Origin: an uncultured Rhizobiaceae group bacterium
Lineage (GTDB): Bacteria > Pseudomonadota > Alphaproteobacteria > Rhizobiales > Rhizobiaceae
Length of the DNA stretch: 64,000 nt
Assembly: GCA_937958815.1 (NCBI GenBank)
Contig: CALGMR010000009.1
Location: 124,001-188,000, forward strand
Direction of reading: 5' to 3'
The translations under genes and the position numbers were made by a program. Shown here piece after piece: positions 56,010 through 64,000 of the stretch; the first letter of the stretch is position 1, and each line of letters begins with the position of its first letter. The notes under the pieces are model-generated. The model made no database searches. It was not told the origin of the DNA and was given only the letters and a program-made list of their open reading frames with translations.

Positions 56010-56804
56010 ATGGCAAATTCAGACAATGGTTTTGACCAGATGATGGACATTTGGAAAGAAGGCCAAGACGCTTTCTTGAAAGCACAGCAAGAAGCGGCCG
56101 AGAATTTTCAAAAGACGATGACGCCGTTTTTTGAACAATCAGGGAATTCTCCTGATGAACCGTTTCAAGCTTGGCAGGACTTCATAAAGTCATGGGCTCC
56201 CGATTGGGACCCAAGTGCTATGATTAAGGGACCTTCTGCTGCTATGTTCACACAGAGCCGCGAAGCTTTCATGACCATGCTGGATCCCGCCAACTGGACA
56301 AAATATGCGCCCGAACAGCTGCGTGAGATTTTGCAGTCTGTCGCTCAAGGACCTCAATTTGCCGATCTGGCCACACCACATATTGATGCTGCAAATTCTT
56401 GGCGCGAGGCTCTCGACTATCAAAAAGCTGCTGCTGACTTATCAAAAGTTCTGCAAGAGAGTTGGACGCGAACCTATTTGCGTTTCAACGAAACCCATTC
56501 ACTTGAAGATTTGCAGTCCGGCAATGTGCAAGAGGCGTTGGATGTCTGGTTGAAATCGGCCAACCATGAGCTGCTGGAAACACAGCGTTCTGCCGAGTTC
56601 ATGGACGCTCAGAAACGCATGTTGCGCGCCTCTGTCGAAATCAAGGCACGTCAGCGGGATTTAGCTGAAGCTTGGAGTGAGGCTTATCAAATACCTACAC
56701 GAAGCGAGATCGACGACCTGACCAAAATTGTGCACGAGTTGCGCCGCGAATTGCGACAAGTCAAACGCGAACTCTCATCTGCGAAAGCGAAGTCCAAAAA
56801 ATGA
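56010..56804 (+). CDS. phaE: Class III PHA synthase subunit PhaE
   Basis: 264 residues, no catalytic residues: the accessory subunit that activates and stabilises PhaC in class III synthases. Conserved start of the family is diverged, but DYQKAAADLSKVLQESWTR and the C-terminal IPTRSEIDDLTKIVHELRRE are characteristic of PhaE. AGGAG before ATG 56010. Its stop overlaps the phaC start as ATGA. Confidence 0.9.
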   Translation: MANSDNGFDQMMDIWKEGQDAFLKAQQEAAENFQKTMTPFFEQSGNSPDEPFQAWQDFIKSWAPDWDPSAMIKGPSAAMFTQSREAFMTMLDPANWTKYAPEQLREILQSVAQGPQFADLATPHIDAANSWREALDYQKAAADLSKVLQESWTRTYLRFNETHSLEDLQSGNVQEALDVWLKSANHELLETQRSAEFMDAQKRMLRASVEIKARQRDLAEAWSEAYQIPTRSEIDDLTKIVHELRRELRQVKRELSSAKAKSKK

Positions 56805-57982
56805 TGCCAATTCGTCGCGATAAAAATGGCGAACCGCTCGACGAGACCGACGCTGCGCTGCAAGCTTGGGCGCTTGCTTGGAATCAAATGTTGGACACTG
56901 GTGCCAAGGCCATCAAGTCCAATTCGTTTCTCGCGGATACCAAACAATCCGATGTGGAAATCGCGACAACTCCGGCGGATACCGTTTTTCAAATCGATAA
57001 AGTGCGCGTGCTGCATTATCACGCGCTGACAAAGAAGAAAGCTAACACTCCGCCTGTCCTGATTTGCTATGGACTGTTTGGGCGACAAACCATGATCGAT
57101 CTGCAGGAAGACAGATCATTGGTGCGCAATTTCTTGAACGACGGTATAGACGTTTATGTGGTGGACTGGGGCAACCCTACGCGCGCTGATCAATACCTCA
57201 CGTTTGATGATTACATCGATCTGTATCTCGGCTCGTGCGTCGAACATGTTGTTGAAGCCAATGGTGGAAAACCCATCACACTGTTTGGCATATGCGAAGG
57301 CGGAACCTTTGCAGCCGCTCTGGCTGCCCTGCGCCCAGAACTATTTGCTGGTTTGGCGCTGGCCATCACGCCAATCGACTTTCATGGCGAACAAGATGAA
57401 TTTTGGCGCGGGGAAGGTTTTCTCAACAGCTGGATTGGAAATCTGGACGAGGACGATGTGGATCTTTTGATTGACACGTATGGCATGTTGCCTGGCGCAA
57501 TGACTGGCGCAGTCTTTTCATCGCTCACGCCCATTGCCAGCATGACGAAATACAATATTGGTTTGGCCGCAATGGATGGGAATGAGCCAGCCATGCTCAA
57601 CTTCTTGCGCATGGAAAAGTGGATCGCAGACCGACCCGACCATCCAGGCGAAGCTGCGCGCCAGTGGCTCAACGAATTGTACCGTGAGAACCGCTTGGCC
57701 AATGGGGCGTTTCAAGTGCTAGGTGAAACCGTCGACCTTTCTAAAATCAACTGTCCGGTTCTCAACATTTACGCCGAACAAGACCACATCATTCCTGTGA
57801 GTTGTTCAAAGGCGTTGGGCAAATTTGTAAAGCCTAAACTCTATGAAGAAATTGGCTTTCCTGGAGGGCATGTGGGTGTGTTCGTGAGCCGCAAAGCCCA
57901 AGGCGTTGTTGCAGGCGGGATCACCGATTGGCTCAACCGCACACAAGACAATAAACCAAAGAAGACGAAAGCAAAGTTATAA
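56801..57982 (+). CDS. phaC: Class III PHA synthase subunit PhaC
   Basis: 393 residues, alpha/beta hydrolase fold; polymerises hydroxyacyl-CoA into polyester. Catalytic triad: Cys165 in GICEGG (Gln replaced by Glu relative to the usual GxCQGG), Asp328 in EQDHIIP, His357 in GGHVG. MEKWIADRPD is the class III signature, and the short length with a PhaE partner excludes the about 600-residue class I enzymes typical of alphaproteobacteria. C-terminal tail is Lys-rich. Confidence 0.95.
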   Translation: MMPIRRDKNGEPLDETDAALQAWALAWNQMLDTGAKAIKSNSFLADTKQSDVEIATTPADTVFQIDKVRVLHYHALTKKKANTPPVLICYGLFGRQTMIDLQEDRSLVRNFLNDGIDVYVVDWGNPTRADQYLTFDDYIDLYLGSCVEHVVEANGGKPITLFGICEGGTFAAALAALRPELFAGLALAITPIDFHGEQDEFWRGEGFLNSWIGNLDEDDVDLLIDTYGMLPGAMTGAVFSSLTPIASMTKYNIGLAAMDGNEPAMLNFLRMEKWIADRPDHPGEAARQWLNELYRENRLANGAFQVLGETVDLSKINCPVLNIYAEQDHIIPVSCSKALGKFVKPKLYEEIGFPGGHVGVFVSRKAQGVVAGGITDWLNRTQDNKPKKTKAKL

Positions 57983-58022
57983 AGGGCGGCAGTTTTGCCA
58001 ACCGACTTGGGAGGGGTAACAT

Positions 58023-59957
58023 ATGGTCGATAAGGTTGTTTCGCTGGAAGATGCCATCGCCACGATTGATGACAATGACACAGTGTGCGTTTCAGGCTTT
58101 GTTGGCATCGGCACCCCTGAATGTTTGCTCAAGGGGCTTGAAAACCGCTTCTTGAAAGAAAAATCCCCAAAAGACATTTCACTGCTTTTTGCGGCGGCGC
58201 CTGGTGATGGCAAAGATCAAGGTCTCAATCGGTTGGCGCATCCGGGTTTGGTGAAACGTGCCATCGGCGGGCATTGGTCACTGGTTCCCAAACTCGGCGC
58301 GATGGCTGTTCGCGAAGAAATTGAAGCTTACAACCTGCCTCTCGGCTGCATCTCTCAACTGTATCGCGACATTGCTGGGGGGAAGCCCGGCATGTTTTCC
58401 AAAGTTGGGTTGCATACTTTCGTCGATCCACGCCAATCCGGCGGGGCTATCAATGAAAAATCGACGGAAGAACTTGTCGAAGTTCAGGAACTGCTTGGCG
58501 AAGAATGGTTGTTTTATCACTCCATTCCCGTGGATGTTGCGCTCATTCGCGGCACCACTGCCGACAGCCATGGCAACATCACTATGGAACGCGAAGCACT
58601 GACGCTGGATATGTTGTCGATCGCGATGGCTGCCAAAAACAGCGGTGGCTTGGTGATTGCGCAAGTCGAGCGCATTGCCGCTGCCGGCTCGTTATCGCCC
58701 AAAGAAGTGATGGTGCCCGGCAATTTGGTGGATTGCGTTGTTGTGGCTGACAGTGCGGATCACCATCAGACATATCAAACCCATTATCATCACGGGTTTG
58801 CAGGACGCATGCGCGGTATTGTGGATCAAATCTCGCCCATGGATATGAGCGAGCGCAAAGTGATTGCGCGTCGTGCCGCAATGGAATTGCCCATAAACGG
58901 TGTCGTCAATCTGGGGATCGGTATGCCTGAGGGCGTTGGTGCCGTCGCCAATGAAGAAAACATCATCGATCATATCACGCTCACAACTGAAGCGGGCGTT
59001 TTGGGTGGGGTTCCACAATCCGGTTTGGATTTTGGAGCGGCAATAAACGCCAACACGATCATTCAAACAAACCAGATGTTTGATTTTTATGATGGTGGCG
59101 GGCTGGATTTGGCGTGCCTTGGCATGGCGGAAACGGACGCCAAGGGCAACGTGAATGTCAGTCGTTTCAAAGACCGCTTTGCTGGAGCTGGCGGGTTTAT
59201 CAACATCTCTCAGAACGCGCGCAAAGTCTTGTTCGTGGGCACGTTCACGGCGGGCGGTTTGAAGGTTGATATCAGCGGTGGCGAACTCAAAATTGTTCAA
59301 GAAGGCCGCAATCAAAAATTTATCAAGGAAGTGGAACAGATCACGTTCAATGGCGGCTATGCAGCAGAACAAAGCAAGCAAGCGCTGTACATCACCGAAC
59401 GCTGCGTGTTTTCCACATCCAAAGAGGGGCTTGAACTGATTGAAATCGCGCCTGGCGTTGATCTTGAGAAAGATATTCTTGCGCAAATGGCCTTTGAGCC
59501 TGTCATCAAAGATTTAAAGCTTATGGACGCGGCTTTGTTTAAGCCAAAATCTATGAAATTGCGAAAACGCCTGCTGAACATGACAATGGCTGACCGCCTA
59601 TATTACGATGCCGCGCAGAACATTCTGTTTGCAAATTTAAGCGGGTTGGACATTGAAGACGGCAAAGACCTCAAGTCGTTCAAAAGTTCTTTCAGAGCAT
59701 TTGTCAAAGAGATCGGTTGCAAGGTCAATCTGATTTCAAACTATGATGGGATTTCTATTGCGCCAAGAATGTCCAGCCGTTTTGCGGATCTCTTGAGCGA
59801 ATTGGAACGAGATTATTATCTCACCGCCACACGCTACACGAACAGCGCCTTCTTGCGGCAAAAACTCGGACAAGATTTAAAGAACCGCTCGATTTCACCG
59901 CACATTTTTGAAACTGTTGAGGAAGCGGCGGAGTATATTCGCAACAGCGCGCCCTAA
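58023..59957 (+). CDS. Family I CoA-transferase (propionate CoA-transferase type) with C-terminal extension
   Basis: 644 residues. Two CoA-transferase domains fused: SGFVGIGTPECLLKGLENRF at the start, and the second domain LGIGMPEGVGAVANEE with the catalytic Glu323 in TTEAGVLGG. Such enzymes move CoA from acetyl-CoA to propionate, lactate or hydroxybutyrate. Residues about 520-644 are an added domain, with KRLLNMTMADRLYYDAAQNI and LERDYYLTATRYTNSAF; this is not in the usual about 520-residue Pct. GGAGGGG six bases before ATG 58023. Last gene of the PHA operon. Confidence 0.9.
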   Translation: MVDKVVSLEDAIATIDDNDTVCVSGFVGIGTPECLLKGLENRFLKEKSPKDISLLFAAAPGDGKDQGLNRLAHPGLVKRAIGGHWSLVPKLGAMAVREEIEAYNLPLGCISQLYRDIAGGKPGMFSKVGLHTFVDPRQSGGAINEKSTEELVEVQELLGEEWLFYHSIPVDVALIRGTTADSHGNITMEREALTLDMLSIAMAAKNSGGLVIAQVERIAAAGSLSPKEVMVPGNLVDCVVVADSADHHQTYQTHYHHGFAGRMRGIVDQISPMDMSERKVIARRAAMELPINGVVNLGIGMPEGVGAVANEENIIDHITLTTEAGVLGGVPQSGLDFGAAINANTIIQTNQMFDFYDGGGLDLACLGMAETDAKGNVNVSRFKDRFAGAGGFINISQNARKVLFVGTFTAGGLKVDISGGELKIVQEGRNQKFIKEVEQITFNGGYAAEQSKQALYITERCVFSTSKEGLELIEIAPGVDLEKDILAQMAFEPVIKDLKLMDAALFKPKSMKLRKRLLNMTMADRLYYDAAQNILFANLSGLDIEDGKDLKSFKSSFRAFVKEIGCKVNLISNYDGISIAPRMSSRFADLLSELERDYYLTATRYTNSAFLRQKLGQDLKNRSISPHIFETVEEAAEYIRNSAP

Positions 59958-59969
59958 CCCGCTTCAATG

Positions 59970-61430
59970 CTAGGTGCCGCAGAATGTATACGGCACCTGT
60001 TCAGCTTGGGTTGGAGCGTGCATAAAATCAATGTTCTCAGGCTGATCATCATACGGTTTAGACAGGGTTTCTATAAGACGTTCCATCGTTGAAAAATCGC
60101 CTTCCAGCCCATGCTTGATGCTGCGCTCGATCAGATGTGTTCTTGGAATGAATGCCGGGTTTTGGGCTTTCATAGATTTACGAGTTTCAGCAACATCACG
60201 ATTTTCACGTTCAAGCCGCGCCCTCCACTCGACCAACCATGGGTCAATGTCCGTGCGGTTTTGAAACTGGGCTCCAAGTTCAACTTGATCCTGTGAAGTG
60301 AGTGCGCGGAACGTCAATGTGAAATCGGCTCCCTCATTGGTCATGGCTTTTAGCAGATCATTCACGAGAGTTTCGTCGTCATCTTCTGCCAAAGACAATC
60401 CAAGTTTTGCGCGAAAGACGTCGAGCCAGGCTTGATGATAAAGTGACGGGTACGTGTCGATCACCGCTTGCGCTACAGCTACGGCCTCTTCTTCAGTTTT
60501 GCCCAACAAAGAAAGAATAGCCTGTGCGAATTGAACGAGATTCCAATGGGCGATTCTTGGTTGATTGGAAAAGGCGTAACGTCCTGTTTGATCAATGGAA
60601 CTGAACACCCTGTCTGGATGAAAATCATCCATGAATGCACAGGGGCCGTAGTCGATTGTTTCTCCTGCAATCGACACATTATCTGTGTTCATCACACCGT
60701 GAATAAAACCCACGCCCATCCATTGCGCTACAAGATAAGCCTGCGCGCTCACCACCGATTGCAACAGATCTTTGTAAGGATGCTCGGAATTTTTGCAGTC
60801 TGGATAGAGGCGGTCGATTGCGTAATCGGCCAGAAGCTTCGAACCTTCAGAATCGCGCCGCGCTGCAAAATATTGAAACGTGCCTACTCGCAAATGACTC
60901 TTCGCGATACGCGTGAGAATGGCGCCGGGGAGTATCTCTTCACGCATGATGTCGTCGCCTGTTGTCACCATTGCCAAAGCGCGGGTGGTGGGAATGCCGA
61001 GTGCTGCCATCGCTTCACTGACGATATATTCTCGCATAACGGGGCCAAGCCAAGCGCGACCATCGCCCATGCGTGAAAAAGGTGTTGGGCCAGATCCTTT
61101 GAGTTGAATATCGCGCCTTCCCAATTCTGGCGCATTGACTTCGCCCAAAAGAACAGCACGTCCATCACCCAATTGCGGAACCCAACTTCCAAACTGTTGC
61201 CCTGCATAAGCCATCGCAAGAGGTTCAGACCCTTCTGCCAATTCATTGCCAGCCAAGATGGCCACGCCATCTTTTGAGGTCAGTTGTCCGACGTCGAAGC
61301 CAAGCTCAATGGCCAGTTTTTCGTTGAGTTTGATCAGCTTTGGATCAGACACTGCTGTGGGAGGAATTTGAGCATAAAAGCGCTCAGGTAAGCGCGCATA
61401 GGTGTTGTCAAATTGTGCAATATTGATCAC
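59970..61430 (-). CDS. selO: Protein adenylyltransferase SelO (YdiU)
   Basis: 486 residues, pseudokinase-fold enzyme that AMPylates proteins in redox stress. [22 protein letters not shown]-like glycine loop ([18 protein letters not shown]), [20 protein letters not shown] and [21 protein letters not shown] with the Mg-binding Asn/Asp are hallmarks. The bacterial enzyme lacks selenocysteine and ends normally. The start is GTG at 61430, overlapping the paaK stop as GTGA. Confidence 0.95.
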   Translation of the reverse strand: [486 protein letters not shown]

Positions 61431-62740
61431 GAAAATTTCGATCTGTTATCGACGACGCGAACTGCTTTGCCCTGACTGCGCGCAACGCCGCCTTCTGGCG
61501 CAACTTCAATTTTGGCTGTGATCCCGACAACATCCTTGATGCGATCTGAAAGATCTTTTGCGGAGGCATCCTGCGCTTCTTTCGATCCCGCATCTTTTGT
61601 GGATTCCACATGAACAATCATGGCATCCATACGTCCGCTTTTGGTCAATTCGATTTGGAAGTGGGGCGCAAGACCTTCAACCTTCATCAGCTGTTCTTCA
61701 ATCTGCGTCGGGAACACGTTCACACCGCGTAGAATGATCATATCGTCGGAGCGGCCTGTGATTTTCTCCATGCGCCGCATGGAACGTGCCGTGCCGGGTA
61801 AGAGACGAGACAGGTCACGGGTGCGGTAGCGAATGATGGGGCATGCCTCTTTGGTCAAAGACGTAAACACCAATTCGCCCAACTCGCCATCTGCGACCGG
61901 TTCGCCTGTATCTGGATTGATGATCTCGGGGTAAAAATGATCTTCCCAAATGGTAGGCCCGTCTTTCGTTTCCACACATTCATTGGCCACGCCCGGCCCG
62001 ATGATTTCAGACAAGCCATAGATGTCTACCGCATGCATATCAAAAGCTTGCTCGACCTCTTCGCGCATGGCGTTGGTCCACGGCTCGGCGCCAAAAATTC
62101 CCACTTGAAGTGACGTCTCGCGCGGGTCGATTCCTTGTTCTCGGCATTCATCGAGAATCGAGAGCAGGTAAGATGGCGTGACCATGATCGTGGACGGTTT
62201 GAAATCATTGATCAGCGTCACCTGTCTTGCGGTCATACCGCCAGACACGGGAACAACGGTGCAGCCCAGTTTCTCGGCTCCATAATGTGCGCCCAAACCG
62301 CCAGTGAACAATCCATAGCCATAGGCCACATGAACAATGTCACCCGGTCGCGTGCCTGAAGCGCGCATTGAACGCGCCATAACCGTTGCCCACATATCCA
62401 CATCATTGGCGGTGTATCCAACAACTGTGGGCTTACCGGTTGTGCCGGAAGATGCATGAATGCGAGAGACTTGTTCGCGCGGTGTTGCGAACATTCCGAA
62501 CGGATAATTGTCGCGCAAGTCGCTTTTCACAGTGAATGGAAATTTCGACAAATCGGACAGTTGTTTGAAATCGTCCGGATGAACACCAGCTTCATCGAAA
62601 GACTTTTTATAGTGTGGAACATTGTCATAAGCATGCCGCAAAGACCAAGCCATGCGCTCTGTTTGAAGCGCGGTGATTTCATCGCGCGAAGCGATTTCAA
62701 TTGCATCAAGGCTGGACTTTTCAGGAGTTAAATCAAGCAT
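61427..62740 (-). CDS. paaK: Phenylacetate-CoA ligase PaaK
   Basis: 437 residues. Activates phenylacetate to phenylacetyl-CoA, the first step of the paa pathway. RIHASSGTTGKPTVVGYT is the AMP-binding loop, GLSEIIGPGVANECVET and YRTRDLSRLLPG follow, and the C-terminal domain holds RGVNVFPTQIEEQLM. It diverges from paaZ across a 155-base region with paired operator-like repeats. Overlaps selO by four bases. Confidence 0.96.
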   Translation of the reverse strand: MLDLTPEKSSLDAIEIASRDEITALQTERMAWSLRHAYDNVPHYKKSFDEAGVHPDDFKQLSDLSKFPFTVKSDLRDNYPFGMFATPREQVSRIHASSGTTGKPTVVGYTANDVDMWATVMARSMRASGTRPGDIVHVAYGYGLFTGGLGAHYGAEKLGCTVVPVSGGMTARQVTLINDFKPSTIMVTPSYLLSILDECREQGIDPRETSLQVGIFGAEPWTNAMREEVEQAFDMHAVDIYGLSEIIGPGVANECVETKDGPTIWEDHFYPEIINPDTGEPVADGELGELVFTSLTKEACPIIRYRTRDLSRLLPGTARSMRRMEKITGRSDDMIILRGVNVFPTQIEEQLMKVEGLAPHFQIELTKSGRMDAMIVHVESTKDAGSKEAQDASAKDLSDRIKDVVGITAKIEVAPEGGVARSQGKAVRVVDNRSKFS

Positions 62741-62780
62741 GACAATGTTCTCTTGGCTGTTTTTACTTCACTCACTATCC

Positions 62781-62849
62781 ACAAAATTTCATTTTGCGAA
62801 AGCCATTATGTTACAAAATTTCACATTTATCGAAATTCGTGTAACATAA
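62781..62849. promoter_or_regulatory. Operator-like repeats between paaK and paaZ
   Basis: TTATGTTAC (62806-62814) and GTAACATAA (62841-62849) are exact complements; the flanking AAATTTC/GAAATT extends the symmetry to a 44-base imperfect palindrome. ACAAAATTTCA also occurs twice (62781-62791 and 62813-62823), 32 bases apart. Suits a pathway regulator responding to phenylacetyl-CoA. Confidence 0.6.
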
Positions 62850-62895
62850 AATTGGATGCTTGTGATCATATTGGTCATGTCCTCGGGAGAATTTT

Positions 62896-64000
62896 ATGAC
62901 TGTCATTGATGTTGCAAGCTTTGCCGCTGGCAAATGGATTCACCCGACCAATGATGCAGCGCGGCCAATAGAAAGCGCCGTCACAGGTGAAATCATCGCT
63001 CGCGCAGGCAGCAGTGAACTCGACTATCAAGCGATGCTTGATCACGCAAAACGGGTTGGTGGTCCTGCGTTGCGCGAGATGACGTTTCACGACCGCGCTC
63101 GCATGTTGAAAGCCATAGCAACCCATTTGAACGATAACCGCAGTGGATTGTATGAATTGGCTTTTACCACCGGGGCCACACTCTCCGATTCCAAAATTGA
63201 TATTGATGGCGGCATCGGCACTATGTTCGTTTACGCTTCAAAGGGGCGGCGTGAACTGCCGGACAGCACGACCTTTCTTGACGGTGATCTGGAACAATTG
63301 TCGCGCAGTGGGACATTCGTTGGTCAACACATTTGTACGCCAAAACTTGGCGTGGGCATTCAAATCAACGCATTCAATTTTCCGGTCTGGGGCATGTTGG
63401 AAAAACTCGCCCCCACATTACTGGCCGGTGTTCCAGCAATTGTAAAACCCGCCACGACCACATGCCACGTGACGGAAGCTTGTGTGCGCTTGATGCTGGA
63501 CAGTGGCTTGTTGCCCGAAGGATCGTTGCAACTCATCACGGGTGGTATCGGAGATTTGTTGGAACGTCTTACTGCCCAAGATGTGGTGAGTTTTACGGGT
63601 TCAGCGCAAACCGCCCTCTTGTTGAAGTCCAACCCCCATCTGTTGAAAAATGCGGTCCCCTTTATTGCAGAACAAGACAGTTTGAACAGTTCAGTCCTAG
63701 GTCCGGATGTGACGGAAAGCGCGCCTGAGTTTGAATTGTTCGTCGATGAAGTTGTTCACGAAATGACCACCAAAGCTGGTCAAAAATGCACTGCTATTCG
63801 CAGGATCATGGCACCGGAAAAACTGGTGCAGCCTGCGTTGGATCAGATTGAAGCACGTTTGGATGCCATACGCATCGGGAACCCATCAGATAAAGACACG
63901 CATATGGGCCCACTTATTTCGCAATCCCAGCGCGATGATGTGATGACAATCGCGACACAATTGGAAGATGAGGGCCGCGCTGTTGGGGCCAATTCTGGAT
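62896..64000 (+). CDS. paaZ: Phenylacetate degradation bifunctional protein PaaZ (partial, 3' end beyond right edge)
   Basis: Ring-opening enzyme of the paa pathway: an N-terminal aldehyde dehydrogenase domain and, in the full protein, a C-terminal hydratase domain that opens oxepin-CoA. 368 codons are visible of about 680. VASFAAGKWIHPTNDAARPI, GVGIQINAFNFPVWGMLEKL and KAGQKCTAIRRIM (catalytic Cys) are seen in the dehydrogenase domain. ATG 62896; CGGGAG 8 bases upstream. The rest of the paa genes probably lie to the right. Confidence 0.95.
   Translation, partial: MTVIDVASFAAGKWIHPTNDAARPIESAVTGEIIARAGSSELDYQAMLDHAKRVGGPALREMTFHDRARMLKAIATHLNDNRSGLYELAFTTGATLSDSKIDIDGGIGTMFVYASKGRRELPDSTTFLDGDLEQLSRSGTFVGQHICTPKLGVGIQINAFNFPVWGMLEKLAPTLLAGVPAIVKPATTTCHVTEACVRLMLDSGLLPEGSLQLITGGIGDLLERLTAQDVVSFTGSAQTALLLKSNPHLLKNAVPFIAEQDSLNSSVLGPDVTESAPEFELFVDEVVHEMTTKAGQKCTAIRRIMAPEKLVQPALDQIEARLDAIRIGNPSDKDTHMGPLISQSQRDDVMTIATQLEDEGRAVGANSG

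Noticed and set aside
1..64000. CRISPR arrays, tRNA or rRNA genes, prophage or insertion sequences
   Set aside because: No regularly spaced repeats, no recognisable structural RNA, and no transposase, integrase or phage structural genes were found by reading.

Overview
The window reads as chromosomal DNA of an alphaproteobacterium, most likely of the Hyphomicrobiales (Rhizobiales). Pointers are a RirA-type iron regulator beside an iron-binding protein gene with a TGA-N9-TCA operator, an F0 ATP synthase operon with a separate b' subunit and atpI, a GTTC-N7-GTTC SOS box, split glyQ/glyS, and dispersed palindromic repeats of the type scattered through rhizobial genomes. Base composition looks close to 50 % GC. 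Coding density is high; I see no rRNA, tRNA, CRISPR array, prophage or transposase.

Layout: 1-9.4 kb holds ubiA (cut by the left edge), purD and a minus-strand run glyQ - VOC protein - CDGSH protein - glyS - ytoQ - MerF-like protein, then an S49 peptidase, a TrmN6-like methylase and a DUF2007 protein. 9.6-17.4 kb runs on the plus strand: YceI, cytochrome b561, ispB, a TPR lipoprotein-like or exported protein, ispE, moaB, a radical SAM protein behind an SOS box, and rnhB. 17.4-24 kb on the minus strand holds the F0 operon atpI-B-E-b'-b, a SleB-type hydrolase, der and a YfgM-like TPR protein. 24-31.5 kb holds a CocE hydrolase and a peptide-type ABC transporter (binding protein on minus; two permeases and a fused double ATPase on plus). 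31.5-38.2 kb is a minus-strand guaB - two MAPEG proteins - rsmB - tspO - cyclic-nucleotide-domain protein - guaA string. 38.5-42.3 kb has a polysaccharide deacetylase with a very basic tail, rlmE and a Ppx/GppA protein with a basic N-terminal extension. 42.5-45.2 kb has an iron-binding protein, rirA and a CobW GTPase. 45.2-51.6 kb is a minus-strand catabolic set (amidohydrolase, MmgE/PrpD, CitE-like lyase, succinate-semialdehyde dehydrogenase, alpha/beta hydrolase). 51.6-60 kb is a polyhydroxyalkanoate (PHA) locus. 60-64 kb holds selO and paaK, divergent from paaZ (cut by the right edge).

The most interesting system is the PHA locus. PhaR and a phasin lie on one strand, and opposite them is a tight five-gene operon: an acetolactate-synthase-like TPP enzyme, an iron-type alcohol dehydrogenase, PhaE, PhaC (class III synthase, unusual in alphaproteobacteria) and a family I CoA-transferase with an extra C-terminal domain. 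Read in order, this could be a complete route from a 2-oxoacid to an omega-hydroxyacyl-CoA and then to polymer; for 2-oxoglutarate the product would be poly(4-hydroxybutyrate). A succinate-semialdehyde dehydrogenase next to phaR fits the same intermediate. This is inference from gene content and needs biochemical proof.

Other points worth attention: glyS carries two facing copies of a palindromic repeat inserted in frame plus a second unexplained insertion; rnhB starts inside a 17-bp perfect inverted repeat; twin PhaR-type operators lie 20 bp apart before the phasin gene; an IRO box and a possible Irr box precede the iron-binding protein gene.
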